The notes: generated by a model not told the origin, from the letters alone. A stretch of 64,000 nucleotides of DNA from UBA3478 sp036782715 (GCA_036782715.1 DAIPYN010000002.1:62001-126000), one strand, 5' to 3'; positions 8,018 to 17,881 are shown, numbered from the stretch's first letter. Numbers and translations are program-made.

Positions 8018-9814
8018 TCACGACTGAAAATAGGTGTGAATTTTTGAAGCGATAGACGTACTCACCACCTTTTCAAGCTCGCCAATACTGCGCTGTTTGA
8101 TCTGCTTCACACTCTTAAATTCTTTAAGCAGTTTTGCTGCGGTTGTTGGGCCTATTCCAGGTATTTCCTCTAATTCAGAGTGTATCGCAGTCGCGCTTCG
8201 TTTTTCTCTGTGGTGTTTTAAAGAGAATCGGTGTGCCTCATTTCTCAACTGCTGAATGATCTTCAGAGTTTCTGATTTCTTGTCGAGGTATAGGGGTAAA
8301 GAGTCTCCGGGAAAATAGATTTCTTCGAGTCTTTTGGCAATTCCAATGATCGCAATTTTTCCCCTTAGACCTAATACTTCTAACGATTTCAAAGCAGAAG
8401 AAAGTTGTCCTTTACCACCATCGATAACAATCAATTGTGGCAGCGGTTCACGCTCTTGAAGCAACCTCCTATAACGACGAAATACCACCTCTTCCATACT
8501 AGCGAAATCATTAGGCCCTTTAACACTCTTAATCGTGAACTTTCGGTAATCGGCCTTCGATGGCTTCGCATTTTTGAAAACCACACAAGCCGAAGCTGGA
8601 TTAGTTCCCTGCAAGTTTGAATTGTCAAAACACTCGATGTGAACGGGATCTTCTGAAAGGTGAAGGTCTTCTTTCATCTGGCTTAAGATACGCTTGGTAT
8701 GACGATCTGGGTCAACCACCTTCATTTGCTTGAATCGATCTTGTCTGAAAAATTTAGCGTTTCTCAATGAAAGATCAACAAGGCTTTTTTTATCTCCAAG
8801 CTTAGGAACCTCGACCTTAATGGTTTCTGCAACAGATACAGGAAAGGGAAGCAGAATAGTTTTTGAAACCGAGTTAAAACGGCGTCGAATCTCTACAATA
8901 GCAACAGACAACAACTCTTCTTCAGTTTCATCGAGTTGCTTCTTCATTTCTAAGGTGTGCGAGTAGACGATCGCTCCATCGTTAATTTGCATGAAGTTCA
9001 CATAGGCGTGGGTCGGATCACTTAGAATCGAATACACTTCGAGATCAGTAATTTTCGGATTGACCACTTGCGACTTCGACTGATGTTTATTGAGTACCTC
9101 TATACGCTCCTTGATTTGTTGAGCTTTTTCAAATTCCATCTCAGCCGCGTATCTTGTCATTCGCTCATTGAGCATTCGAAGTGAGGGCTTCAAATTTCCC
9201 TTTAAAATAGCCACAATAGCGTCAATTTGATCCCCATACTCGGCCTCTAATTGATACCCTCGACAAGGGCCTGAACAATTTCCTATATGGTATTCTAAAC
9301 AGAGTTTCACCTTGCCCGATTCGATCTGCGCTTCTGAAAGCTCGTAATTACAAGTTCTCAGCGTATACACGTTTCGGATGAGATCAAGAAGCGCTCTGAC
9401 AGTTTTCATCGATGTGTAAGGCCCGAAATAAAGTGAACCATCCTCGATTTTTTTTCGTGTACTAAAAACCCTTGGAAATCGCTCATTCTTCACGCAAATC
9501 CAAGGATAAGTTTTATCATCTTTAAGCAGTACGTTGTATCTAGGTTGGTGCTGCTTAATCATACTGTTTTCTAGAAGCAGCGCATCTGATTCATTGGCCA
9601 CGACCACATGCCGAATCTCTTTAATCTTACTAACCATTACGCGAGTTTTACCAGTGGTATGGTTCTTAGTAAAGTAGGAAGACACTCGCTTTTTTAGATT
9701 CTTTGCCTTACCTACATAAAGAATACGCTTGTTCTGGTCATAGAAATGGTAAACCCCAGGTTCATCAGGCAGTGCCTGTACCTGAATTTTGATCGGATTT
9801 TCCTTCTCTCCCAT
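8018..9814 (-). CDS. uvrC: UvrABC excinuclease subunit C
   Basis: Makes both incisions in nucleotide excision repair together with UvrB. The 598-residue length is typical. The N-terminal GIY-YIG nuclease is at about 16-95 (PGVYHFY, ILYVGKAKNLKKRVSSYF). A conserved Cys-rich stretch follows (CLEYHIGNCSGPC, around 170-185). The UVR helix pair that contacts UvrB lies near 205-240 (MEFEKAQQIKERI). The C-terminal RNase H-like nuclease is marked by ECFDNSNLQG and VIDGGKGQLSSA. Helix-hairpin-helix motifs end the protein (IPGIGPTTAAKLLKEF). It is monocistronic by appearance: a divergent gene lies upstream and a strong terminator follows. The -7-like box TACTTTTA ends four bases before the ATG. Confidence 0.97.
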   Translation of the reverse strand: MGEKENPIKIQVQALPDEPGVYHFYDQNKRILYVGKAKNLKKRVSSYFTKNHTTGKTRVMVSKIKEIRHVVVANESDALLLENSMIKQHQPRYNVLLKDDKTYPWICVKNERFPRVFSTRKKIEDGSLYFGPYTSMKTVRALLDLIRNVYTLRTCNYELSEAQIESGKVKLCLEYHIGNCSGPCRGYQLEAEYGDQIDAIVAILKGNLKPSLRMLNERMTRYAAEMEFEKAQQIKERIEVLNKHQSKSQVVNPKITDLEVYSILSDPTHAYVNFMQINDGAIVYSHTLEMKKQLDETEEELLSVAIVEIRRRFNSVSKTILLPFPVSVAETIKVEVPKLGDKKSLVDLSLRNAKFFRQDRFKQMKVVDPDRHTKRILSQMKEDLHLSEDPVHIECFDNSNLQGTNPASACVVFKNAKPSKADYRKFTIKSVKGPNDFASMEEVVFRRYRRLLQEREPLPQLIVIDGGKGQLSSALKSLEVLGLRGKIAIIGIAKRLEEIYFPGDSLPLYLDKKSETLKIIQQLRNEAHRFSLKHHREKRSATAIHSELEEIPGIGPTTAAKLLKEFKSVKQIKQRSIGELEKVVSTSIASKIHTYFQS

Positions 9815-9818
9815 TAAG

Positions 9819-9826
9819 TAAAAGTA
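9819..9826 (-). promoter_or_regulatory. -7-like box before uvrC
   Basis: TACTTTTA on the minus strand has one mismatch to TAnnTTTG and ends four bases before the uvrC ATG. Confidence 0.3.
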
Positions 9827-9848
9827 GCGATTGATTTGATTTTTTAGA

Positions 9849-9856
9849 TAGTTTTA
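9849..9856 (+). promoter_or_regulatory. -7-like box before folate cyclo-ligase gene
   Basis: TAGTTTTA has one mismatch to TAnnTTTG. It is followed by CCTC and then the ATG at 9861, again a four-base spacing. With 9819-9826 it forms a divergent promoter pair in a 46-base gap. Confidence 0.3.
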
Positions 9857-9860
9857 CCTC

Positions 9861-10427
9861 ATGAGCGTCAAGGATGATTTAAGAAAGTGGGCCAAGGAGA
9901 GACGAAAGTCATACTCTAAAGACGAAGTAGAGGTGTTGAGCCTTAAAATCATCAATCGTCTATTAAATCTCCCCATTTGGGAAAAGACTACTTATCATGT
10001 TTTTCTCCCTATCGTGAAGCAGAATGAGGTCAATACCGAAGGTTTATTGAGCATTTTACAAGGAAAGGACAAACGAATCGTCTTACCTAAAGCACATTCA
10101 GATGGAAGCCTATCCCATTACCTTCTTGAAGATCAAACCAAACTTATAGAGAATCATTGGGGAATATTAGAACCCACCGGCGGCCTTACTATTGAGGAAA
10201 ATCAAATCGATGTTGTGTTTGTTCCTCTGCTAGTTGGCGATCTAAATGGAGGGCGTATCGGATACGGTAAAGGGTATTATGACCGATTCTTAGCAGCTTG
10301 TAAACCTGATGTGATCACTGTTGGGTTAAGCCTCTTAGAACCGGTAGAAACTATCGATGATTTAGAACCTCACGACCATCCACTTCATTGGCTAATTACA
10401 CCAACTACAGATTTTCGATTTAATTAG
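9861..10427 (+). CDS. 5-formyltetrahydrofolate cyclo-ligase
   Basis: Converts 5-formyl-THF to 5,10-methenyl-THF using ATP, returning a stored or inhibitory folate to one-carbon metabolism. At 188 residues the length is normal. The family signature GRIGYGKGYYD is at 131-141. The N-terminal basic helix (LRKWAKERRKSYS) and the FLPIVKQNEVNTE segment fit the ATP and folate sites. It diverges from uvrC across 46 bases. Its last eight bases overlap the convergent lspA gene. Confidence 0.93.
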   Translation: MSVKDDLRKWAKERRKSYSKDEVEVLSLKIINRLLNLPIWEKTTYHVFLPIVKQNEVNTEGLLSILQGKDKRIVLPKAHSDGSLSHYLLEDQTKLIENHWGILEPTGGLTIEENQIDVVFVPLLVGDLNGGRIGYGKGYYDRFLAACKPDVITVGLSLLEPVETIDDLEPHDHPLHWLITPTTDFRFN

Positions 10428-11043
10428 GAAAGACTCTTTTATTAAAAGCAAGAAGGATAAAAACACCAACGCTAATTGCACTATCTGCTATATTGAAAAC
10501 AGGCTGAAAAAACCGCAAAGGTTTTGAGCCGAAAAAGGGAACCCAGTCTGGCCAAGTTGTGTCAATTAGGGGGAAATAAAGCATGTCTACTACACGCCCA
10601 TAGAAGAAGTTGTCATAACCTCCGATAGAAGAATCCCAGGCGAAGGTCGCCACAGAGTAAGGGGTACTCACCGTAAATAGCTTTCCGTAAAATACCGAAT
10701 CAATAATATTCCCCAAAGCTCCAGAGAATATTAAAGCAATAGCGATAAGTAATAAGGAAGGTGCTTTTTTAAGAGCTGAACGATAACCCCAAATAGCTAT
10801 CCCTACGATAGCAAAAAGCCGAAATAAAGTCAACCCGAATTTGGCGCTGCGTTCACCGATAGGAAGAAAATCACTCAGCTGAGTACCCCAAGCAGCGCCT
10901 CTATTTTCAATAAAGAAAATCTTAAACCAACTGAATACCTGAATCTCTTCTTGATAGGTGAAATGAGTTTTTATAAAAATCTTAGACCACTGATCAAGTA
11001 AAAGTATCACAACAGCAAGAAGAATGGTTTTCTTTAAATTCAT
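10420..11043 (-). CDS. lspA: Lipoprotein signal peptidase
   Basis: Inner-membrane aspartyl protease that removes signal peptides from lipoproteins, such as the lipoproteins seen elsewhere in this window. It has 207 residues, longer than the roughly 160-170 of E. coli-type enzymes because of inserted loops, as is usual in Bacteroidota. Four membrane helices are predicted. Conserved motifs are NRGAAWG (47-53), GNIIDSVFYG with catalytic Asp115, and FNIADSAISVGVF with Asp187. It overlaps the preceding gene by four bases (ATGA-type) and is third in a leftward unit with the DksA-like and adhesin-like genes. Confidence 0.94.
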   Translation of the reverse strand: MNLKKTILLAVVILLLDQWSKIFIKTHFTYQEEIQVFSWFKIFFIENRGAAWGTQLSDFLPIGERSAKFGLTLFRLFAIVGIAIWGYRSALKKAPSLLLIAIALIFSGALGNIIDSVFYGKLFTVSTPYSVATFAWDSSIGGYDNFFYGRVVDMLYFPLIDTTWPDWVPFFGSKPLRFFQPVFNIADSAISVGVFILLAFNKRVFPN

Positions 11044-11660
11044 TCGGCTTTATTTAAATAGATTGTCCCCTTTTCTGAAGCTAACTTATAATGAAATCTT
11101 GTATTTAGAGGAATACTTCCTATCACTTTTCCTTCAGCGCTCGAGGCCCGAATATCTCCATGAGGAATCGTTAAGAAAACATCCGCAGAATCAGTTCTTA
11201 TATCACTTTCTTCAGAGGAGTGCTTAAGATTCACACGGCCCGATCCCAAACGCAAAACAACTTCTTTGTACTCTCCTAATACAGATACCACTGCTTGCTC
11301 CCCGCGAATTTCGAGAGTCTTTCCTTTAGGTACAATAAGTTCAAGATTTAAAGCACGAACCTTATGTGCACTGAGCTTATCATTGGGAGCGATAAACGAA
11401 GGCACCCATTGCGGATAAATTTCAAGCCAATGATCGACCTCTTTAGACACTAGCATCACCTGATCTCTGTATTCTCCTTCGCTCGTAGTCTTAATCACAT
11501 ACTGATCAGAATTGCCCGTCGAGACCATTACATTTTGAATAAAGCCCAGTTCAATAGAAAGCGAGTGGACCTCAGGGGCATCAATCTTTTTTTTCCATTT
11601 AGATTGGGCTAGGATTGAGCCTTGCACCAAGATAAGCAGTAGAAGTGCCTTAGTTTTCAC
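11040..11660 (-). CDS. Exported beta-helical protein of the DUF4097/adhesin type
   Basis: A 206-residue protein with a signal peptide (residues 1-18, ending ILAQ). The start is a GTG that shares one base with the upstream dksA-like stop (TAGTG). The mature part is a series of short beta segments with repeated turns (LELIVPKGKTLEIRGE, VVSVLGEY, VVLRLGSGRVNLKHSSEE, DSADVFLTIPHGDIRASSAEG, KVIGSIP). This resembles the repetitive head of DUF4097-type or DUF2807-type putative adhesins. Function is unknown. Its fixed position between dksA-like and lspA suggests envelope biology. Four-base overlap with lspA. Confidence 0.6.
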   Translation of the reverse strand: MKTKALLLLILVQGSILAQSKWKKKIDAPEVHSLSIELGFIQNVMVSTGNSDQYVIKTTSEGEYRDQVMLVSKEVDHWLEIYPQWVPSFIAPNDKLSAHKVRALNLELIVPKGKTLEIRGEQAVVSVLGEYKEVVLRLGSGRVNLKHSSEESDIRTDSADVFLTIPHGDIRASSAEGKVIGSIPLNTRFHYKLASEKGTIYLNKAE

Positions 11661-12037
11661 TAGCGCTGCATCTTCTTGGCTTCAATGCTCAAGGTTGCAT
11701 GCGGAACAAGCTTCAATCTCTCTTTGGCAATTAGTTTTCCTGTTACTCTACACACTCCGTAAGACTTATTTTCGATTCTTACGAGTGCATTCTTCAAGTC
11801 TCGGATAAATTTTTCTTGACGTAAAGCGAGTTGAGTGTTGGCCTCTTTACTCATAGTCTCTGAACCTTCTTCAAATGCCTTAAATGTTGGTGACGTATCG
11901 TCAGTACCGTTATTCAGGTCATTCATGTACGCACTTTTAATCAGGTCAAGATCTTCTTTGGCCTTTACAATCTTTTCTTCAATCAGTGCTTTGAACTCTT
12001 TAAGGTCTGCATCTGAATATCTTACTACTTCTGACAT
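11660..12037 (-). CDS. TraR/DksA-family transcription factor with degenerate zinc finger
   Basis: A 125-residue protein with an N-terminal coiled-coil region (about 8-90) and a short C-terminal zinc-finger-like module. DksA proteins enter the RNA polymerase secondary channel and modulate initiation, often with ppGpp. Here the module reads YGVCRVTGKLIAKERL then PHATLSIEAKK. Only Cys96 remains of the usual four cysteines, with His113 the only other likely ligand, so classical C4 zinc binding is improbable. I recall the same degeneracy in other Bacteroidota members. The acidic tip residues are not obvious to me. It lies six bases after ileS and probably shares its transcript. Confidence 0.85.
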   Translation of the reverse strand: MSEVVRYSDADLKEFKALIEEKIVKAKEDLDLIKSAYMNDLNNGTDDTSPTFKAFEEGSETMSKEANTQLALRQEKFIRDLKNALVRIENKSYGVCRVTGKLIAKERLKLVPHATLSIEAKKMQR

Positions 12038-12043
12038 AAGATT

Positions 12044-15000
12044 TTATTTTTTCTCTAGATATAGTTGCGTTTCGATATCGTCAAAGCTTACAGCTATTCC
12101 TTTTTCTAGTCCTTCTACCAATTCAAGTTGCTCACATAGCGTCTCTTGCATCAAGTAGTCGCGATTTGAAGAAACCGCCCGATTGACTTTATCTGTGGCC
12201 CCAATATAAAGTAAAATTTTATCTGTTACTTCAAGTCCAGAATCCTTTCTCAAATTTTGAATTCGATTAACTAGTTCACGAGCAATACCTTCGTTGATTA
12301 AGGTTTCATTCAGCGTGATATCGAGAGCTACCGTTAGCGCTCCGTACGAAGCAACTAGCCATCCTTCAATGTCTTTATTGGTGATAAACACATCCTCTAA
12401 TGAAAGTTCAATGGTAGAATCCTCAAGCGAAATCGCAAAGGCCTCTTCTTGTTCGAACTGTTGAATTTGCTCTTGATTTAAAGAAGTAATCGAAGCTGCA
12501 ACTTGTTTCATCTTTGGACCATACTTTGGACCTAAAGTTTTAAAGTTTGGCTTGATTTCTTTAACTAATATGTCTGAGGCGTCTTCGAGTAGGCTTACCT
12601 CTTTCACGTTAACCTCTGATCGAATCAATTCAGAAACCGCTAAAAGCGCCTCCTTAGAAACGGCCTTGCTTACTGGGATCATCACTCTTTGAAGCGGTTG
12701 ACGAACCTTAATTTTCTCCTTTTGACGAATCGATAGAACTAGCGAACTCACTTTTTGTGCGAGTTGCATTTTTTCCTCCAAGGGTTTATCGATAAGGGCT
12801 GTATCAGGAGTTGGGAAAAGAGAAAGGTGCACGCTTTCTGCTCCATTTAGGTCGCGATAAAGCCTTTCTGCAAAGAAGGGAGCAACCGGAGCGATAAGCT
12901 GGGCTGTTGTTTTTAACACCAATGAAAGCGTTTGATAAGCCGCCAATTTGTCTTCTCCAAAGGAGCCCTTCCAGAAACGGCGACGACCTAGACGAACATA
13001 CCAGTTGCTCAGATTCTCTTGTACAAAATCAGAAATGAGTCGGGTAGCACGGGTCGCATCATACTGTTCAAAACACTCGTCTACTTCCTTGATTAAGGTA
13101 TTTAATTCAGAAAGAATCCAACGATCAAGTTCGGGACGATCTGAAACAGGAATTTGTTCCTCTTGACCCGTAAAACCATCAATGTTCGCATAAAGTGCAA
13201 AGAAAGAATAGGTGTTGTATAGCGTTCCAAAAAATTTACGCTTAACCTCAGCGACTCCTTCAAGATCAAACTTGAGGTTATCCCAAGGGTTGGCATTGTT
13301 GATCATGTACCAACGCGTTGCGTCTGGCCCGTACTCTTTTATGGTTTCAAAAGGGTCGATTGCATTTCCTAAACGCTTCGACATTTTTTTCCCATTCTTA
13401 TCGAGTACCAATCCGTTCGAAACCACATTTTTGTAGGCAATTTTGTCGAATACTAGGGTTGAAATCGCATGAAGGGTATAGAACCATCCTCTAGTCTGAT
13501 CCACTCCTTCAGCAATGAAGTCTGCAGGATAAGCCACCTCATTATCCACTAATTCCTTATTCTCAAACGGATAGTGCCACTGAGCATAAGGCATCGAACC
13601 ACTATCAAACCAAACGTCAATGAGATCAGACTCCCGATGCATAGCAGCACCACTCGATGAACGAAGCACAATGGTATCAACCACGTGTTTGTGCAGGTCA
13701 ATCTGCGCGTAATTAGCTTCGCTCATATCTGTCGGATCAAACGAAGCAAACGGGTTTTCATTCATGAGCCCTGCACTCACTGATTCGGCAATCGCCTCTT
13801 TCAACTCAGCTACAGAACCTATTATTCGCTCCTCTGATCCATCTTCGGTTCTCCAAATAGGAAGAGGAATTCCCCAGTAGCGAGATCGAGATAAGTTCCA
13901 ATCATTGACATTAGCCAGCCAATTTCCGAAACGTCCTGTACCCGTCGCTTTTGGTTTCCAGTTAATTTCTTGGTTCAGCTCGTACATTCGATCCTTCACC
14001 GCCGTTGCTTTGATAAACCAGGAATCAAGCGGATAGTACAAGATCGGCTTATCGGTTCTCCAACAGTTCGGATAAGAGTGAACGTATTTCTCTACTTTGA
14101 AAGCCTTATTCTCGGTTTTTAGTTGAATAGCAATTTCGACATCCACCGACTTCTCAGGCTCGACATCGTAATAGGCATTCTTCACATATTTTCCCGCGTA
14201 AGGCCCAACCTCTGGTCTAAATTTACCCTCAAGATCAACTAGTGGAACTAGATTTCCATTTTCATCTTGAACCAGCATCGCGGGAACTGGTGGGTTTGCC
14301 GCACGTGCCGCATTGGCATCATCGGCACCAAAAGTAGGTGCGGTATGAACAATACCCGTACCATCCTCGGTGGTTACGAAATCCCCGAGGATCACTCTGA
14401 AAGCGTTTTCTGGAGCATCGTAAGGTAATACATAGTCAAGAAGTTGCTCATAACGAGTGTTTTCTAGGTCTTTACCCTTGCAGTTTCCAAGTACCAAATA
14501 AGGTATTTTCTTGGCTCCAGAATCATAGGCTGATAGTTCACTTTCTTCGTTGACTCGCTCGTATTTTTTTCCGAACTGCTTTTCAATAAGCGCATCGGCG
14601 ATGACTACTTCTACAGGTTCAAACGTATATTGATTGAATGTTCTGATCAGCGAATAACTAATCTTTGGCCCAACAGTAAGAGCAGTGTTTGAAGGTAATG
14701 TCCAAGGGGTAGTGGTCCATGCCAAGAAATAAATCGTCTCCTTTGAAAGCGACACGATATTTTCTGGTAAGGTTTCTTTAATGGCCTTAAACTGAGCAGT
14801 AATTGTCGTGTCAGTCACATCCTGGTAAGTACCAGGTTGATTGAGTTCGTGGGAACTTAAACCTGTTCCTGCCTTCGGCGAATAAGGTTGAATCGTGTAA
14901 CCTTTGTAAAGTAGGCCTTTATCATAAATCTGTTTGAGTAGCCACCATACAGACTCCATGTATTTGGAAGTGTATGTGATGTATGGGTCTTGCATATCTA

Positions 15001-15430
15001 CCCAGTATCCGATCTGCTCCGTAAGCGAATTCCATACATCGGTATACTTCATTACCGCGCGCTTACATGCCTCGTTATACTCAGCGATACTTATGGTTTT
15101 ACCGATAGCCTCCTTAGTAATACCTAACTCTTTCTCAACTCCTAATTCGACGGGTAGACCGTGGGTGTCCCATCCTGCCTTGCGCTTGACTTGGAAGCCC
15201 TTCATCGTTTTATATCGAGGATAGATATCCTTAATGGTACGTGCCATTACATGGTGAATACCAGGCATCCCGTTGGCCGAGGGAGGCCCTTCAAAAAAGA
15301 CATAGCTTTTCGCTCCTTCTCGTTCAGAAATGCTCTTCTCAAAAATAGCCTCTGACTTCCAATACGAAAGAACTTCTTCTCCTATTTTACTAAGGTCTAA
15401 CTGCTTGTATTCGTTAAATTTACTACTCAC
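12044..15430 (-). CDS. ileS: Isoleucyl-tRNA synthetase
   Basis: Charges tRNA-Ile and edits misactivated valine. It has 1128 residues, the longer Bacteroidota/eukaryote-like form. The class I signatures are GIHH (57-60, HIGH equivalent) and KKMSKR (near residue 682). The editing domain includes FLAWTTTPWTLPSNTAL. The C-terminal anticodon-binding region is present (LDRWILSELN, LSNWYVRLGRRRFW). The start is GTG at 15430. The protein then begins SSKFNEYKQLDL, as in homologues, and no ATG fits. A consensus -7 box lies 25 bases upstream. It heads a leftward unit running through dksA-like, adhesin-like and lspA. Confidence 0.97.
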   Translation of the reverse strand: MSSKFNEYKQLDLSKIGEEVLSYWKSEAIFEKSISEREGAKSYVFFEGPPSANGMPGIHHVMARTIKDIYPRYKTMKGFQVKRKAGWDTHGLPVELGVEKELGITKEAIGKTISIAEYNEACKRAVMKYTDVWNSLTEQIGYWVDMQDPYITYTSKYMESVWWLLKQIYDKGLLYKGYTIQPYSPKAGTGLSSHELNQPGTYQDVTDTTITAQFKAIKETLPENIVSLSKETIYFLAWTTTPWTLPSNTALTVGPKISYSLIRTFNQYTFEPVEVVIADALIEKQFGKKYERVNEESELSAYDSGAKKIPYLVLGNCKGKDLENTRYEQLLDYVLPYDAPENAFRVILGDFVTTEDGTGIVHTAPTFGADDANAARAANPPVPAMLVQDENGNLVPLVDLEGKFRPEVGPYAGKYVKNAYYDVEPEKSVDVEIAIQLKTENKAFKVEKYVHSYPNCWRTDKPILYYPLDSWFIKATAVKDRMYELNQEINWKPKATGTGRFGNWLANVNDWNLSRSRYWGIPLPIWRTEDGSEERIIGSVAELKEAIAESVSAGLMNENPFASFDPTDMSEANYAQIDLHKHVVDTIVLRSSSGAAMHRESDLIDVWFDSGSMPYAQWHYPFENKELVDNEVAYPADFIAEGVDQTRGWFYTLHAISTLVFDKIAYKNVVSNGLVLDKNGKKMSKRLGNAIDPFETIKEYGPDATRWYMINNANPWDNLKFDLEGVAEVKRKFFGTLYNTYSFFALYANIDGFTGQEEQIPVSDRPELDRWILSELNTLIKEVDECFEQYDATRATRLISDFVQENLSNWYVRLGRRRFWKGSFGEDKLAAYQTLSLVLKTTAQLIAPVAPFFAERLYRDLNGAESVHLSLFPTPDTALIDKPLEEKMQLAQKVSSLVLSIRQKEKIKVRQPLQRVMIPVSKAVSKEALLAVSELIRSEVNVKEVSLLEDASDILVKEIKPNFKTLGPKYGPKMKQVAASITSLNQEQIQQFEQEEAFAISLEDSTIELSLEDVFITNKDIEGWLVASYGALTVALDITLNETLINEGIARELVNRIQNLRKDSGLEVTDKILLYIGATDKVNRAVSSNRDYLMQETLCEQLELVEGLEKGIAVSFDDIETQLYLEKK

Positions 15431-15455
15431 CTTGGCCGCTTCTCTTTAAAGAAAG

Positions 15456-15463
15456 CAAAAGTA
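15456..15463 (-). promoter_or_regulatory. -7 promoter box before ileS
   Basis: TACTTTTG on the minus strand is an exact TAnnTTTG match, 25 bases upstream of the ileS GTG. It predicts a leader of about 20 bases. Confidence 0.4.
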
Positions 15464-15490
15464 AGGAATTGAGTCACAAATTGGTAACCT

Positions 15491-17881
15491 CTAACGGATA
15501 GTTTGAAACGCTACAACCAACTGTCTCCCCGGGGCACTAATCCCAGAGGCAAAAGGACGATAACGACGATCGAAGATATTTTCTATGGCAACCGAACACT
15601 GCCAGCGCTTCCATTGTTGACGCAATCTTAGATGAACCGCATGCCAGCTCGGACTGTAGGGTTTCCCATTCGAATCAAGTGCGTACATATACGCCTTAGA
15701 CCGTTCAGAAATCGGAAGATTTTCAGCAGACACCTCGGCGTTGTATTCTGATTCTAGAATCAACTGAAAAGAACCATTCACATATCGCAATTGAGAATTA
15801 CTGAAAAACGGCGGTGCATGACGCAATGGGCTAGATGCCCCTGTATCGTCAATTTCTTCTCCTTTAGTGTAGGTTCCTAAAATTCGGTAACTCAGCTTTC
15901 TACTCAAATAACCAAAAATGCTCCATTCGACACCAGCCACCTCAGCAGAAGCCGCATTTTGAATCGACTGAAGCTGACTAAGCTCACCTCTAAACAAGAG
16001 CTGACTTTGCCCATTTAACGATGTATTACGTCGAATCAAGGCGTCGTCAAGGGTCGAATAATAAACCGCCGCATCAAGCATAAACGAACGATCAAAACGT
16101 TTTCGAATACCCAATTCAATGGTCTGTGCATATTCTGGTTTCAAATCTGGGTTAGGAATTACTACCGACCCAGGCTCAGAATCAAAAACCTTGGCAAGGT
16201 CATCGATATTAGGTGCTCTAAATGCAGTAGATAAATTGAAACGCATTGAGGTAAATCGATCGAAACGATAGACTCCTCCTAAACCATAGGTTAAAGCACT
16301 ATTCTTTAGTTTTTGGATCCCAAAAACTTCTGTGAGAGGATTCGTTCTAAAGTCGGTTTCAGAACTCACTTGATTCCAACGAACACCCAGATTAAGAACG
16401 AGTGGTTTAGACGGTTTGTACTCGGTAGAGAAATAAAGACCGGCTGCATTCCAAGTCGCGCCATTGGGATAACGAGAGTTAAGAACTCCTCTCTCGTCAG
16501 AAATGAGATTAAGCGAATAGGCCTCTGAGTTTACCTTGTTTAGATCAACAGATGCTCCTCCGCGGGCAATCAACTGCTCTGAGATTTCATATTGACTATC
16601 GTAGGAAAGGTTAAGCACCCCAACCTTTTCGATCGCGGTATTACGAATTTCACTGTTAAAATCTCGATCATTTCGAGACTCCTCAAAAGACTGATAAGCC
16701 ACCGAGAATTGATGTGCAGAGTGATCACCAGCGTACCTCGGATTCCAATAAGTCATCAGCCAGCGCTGCGGACCATAAAACCATTCTGCCGAACGAAAAC
16801 CATCTCCCTTAGGTCGCAACAATCGATCGTATCGACCATAATCTGAAGTTGTGCTGTAAAACAAACCCATTCGTTGTTCCCAGTTATTCGAAATGAGTTG
16901 CTCTGCCTTTGCAGTAAAGTAAGTCGAAGAAAATGCAGTCCCTCTTTGTCGCTCAGGATTGTCGCTGAAGACCACTACATCTTCTCCTAGGCTTGAGCGA
17001 ACGTATTGTTCTCTCAAATACGATTCTGGGCCATATCTCCCCATAGTTAGGTCCCCTAGATTCATCTTTGAAAAACTAACGTAACCCGTCCAGTTACCTG
17101 AACTTTGCATGTGACCAATATGGTAGGTTCGTTCTCTAGTCGCGGTAGAAGATCTGAAGGCTAGATCTGTCTTATTGATTAGACTGTCTGGTTTGGCAAA
17201 GGGGAGCCTTCGAGTATTAAAATTCATCACACCGCCAATAGCGTCGCTACCAGAAATAACGGTCCCTGGACCGAAGATTAGCTCTGAAGAAGCGATCGCA
17301 TAAGGGTCAATAGAAATCACATTCTGTATGTTCCCGCCTCTAAAAATAGCATTGTTCATTCGAATGCCATCTACAGTAATTAATACCCTGTTCGTAGCAA
17401 AGCCTCTGATCATAGGACTACCTCCTCCTAGTTGACTTTTCTGAACGTAAACAGAACCCGTTCGTGAAAGTAAGTCTGCTGTAGTTTGTGGCTGTATCAT
17501 CGAAATATCGTCCGCATCGATTCGTCTTACTCTCACGGGAAGCTTTCTAATGTCTTGTCTAAACTTAGATGCAGAGACAACGATTTCATTTAAACCTTCA
17601 ACCTTCGGAGTTAAATAAAGCGTGTCAGACTGAATATTCTGTTTACTGATTGAGAGTAATTCGTAACCCATCAATCTGAAAATGATAAGGTCTTTATCAT
17701 CGAACAATCCTGAATCGAAGGTTCCTTTGAGATCGGTTTGGATAAATGTAGAATGGCTTTTATTATATACGCTCACACCTGGCAATACAGCCTTTGTACT
17801 CGAATCTTGAACGGTTACGAGCTGAGCGAATAACACCTTAGGAAATAAGGTGATGAAGAAAAATAATAAGAGACGTTTCAT
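15491..17881 (-). CDS. TonB-dependent receptor, haem/haemoglobin type
   Basis: Outer-membrane transporter of 796 residues. In order: signal peptide (1-19), carboxypeptidase-like regulatory domain (about 20-95), TonB-box-like segment NEIVVSASKFRQDIRKLP, plug domain (about 110-225, including GGGSPMIRGFATNRVLI and GSDAIGGVMNF), then the barrel. The barrel carries FRAPN (near 555) and NPDLKPEY (near 578). These match the FRAP and NPNL boxes of haem/haemoglobin/transferrin receptors, so iron or haem uptake is the best guess. It overlaps recO by four bases (ATGA) and ends 60 bases before ileS. I see no iron-regulator site. Confidence 0.85.
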   Translation of the reverse strand: MKRLLLFFFITLFPKVLFAQLVTVQDSSTKAVLPGVSVYNKSHSTFIQTDLKGTFDSGLFDDKDLIIFRLMGYELLSISKQNIQSDTLYLTPKVEGLNEIVVSASKFRQDIRKLPVRVRRIDADDISMIQPQTTADLLSRTGSVYVQKSQLGGGSPMIRGFATNRVLITVDGIRMNNAIFRGGNIQNVISIDPYAIASSELIFGPGTVISGSDAIGGVMNFNTRRLPFAKPDSLINKTDLAFRSSTATRERTYHIGHMQSSGNWTGYVSFSKMNLGDLTMGRYGPESYLREQYVRSSLGEDVVVFSDNPERQRGTAFSSTYFTAKAEQLISNNWEQRMGLFYSTTSDYGRYDRLLRPKGDGFRSAEWFYGPQRWLMTYWNPRYAGDHSAHQFSVAYQSFEESRNDRDFNSEIRNTAIEKVGVLNLSYDSQYEISEQLIARGGASVDLNKVNSEAYSLNLISDERGVLNSRYPNGATWNAAGLYFSTEYKPSKPLVLNLGVRWNQVSSETDFRTNPLTEVFGIQKLKNSALTYGLGGVYRFDRFTSMRFNLSTAFRAPNIDDLAKVFDSEPGSVVIPNPDLKPEYAQTIELGIRKRFDRSFMLDAAVYYSTLDDALIRRNTSLNGQSQLLFRGELSQLQSIQNAASAEVAGVEWSIFGYLSRKLSYRILGTYTKGEEIDDTGASSPLRHAPPFFSNSQLRYVNGSFQLILESEYNAEVSAENLPISERSKAYMYALDSNGKPYSPSWHAVHLRLRQQWKRWQCSVAIENIFDRRYRPFASGISAPGRQLVVAFQTIR

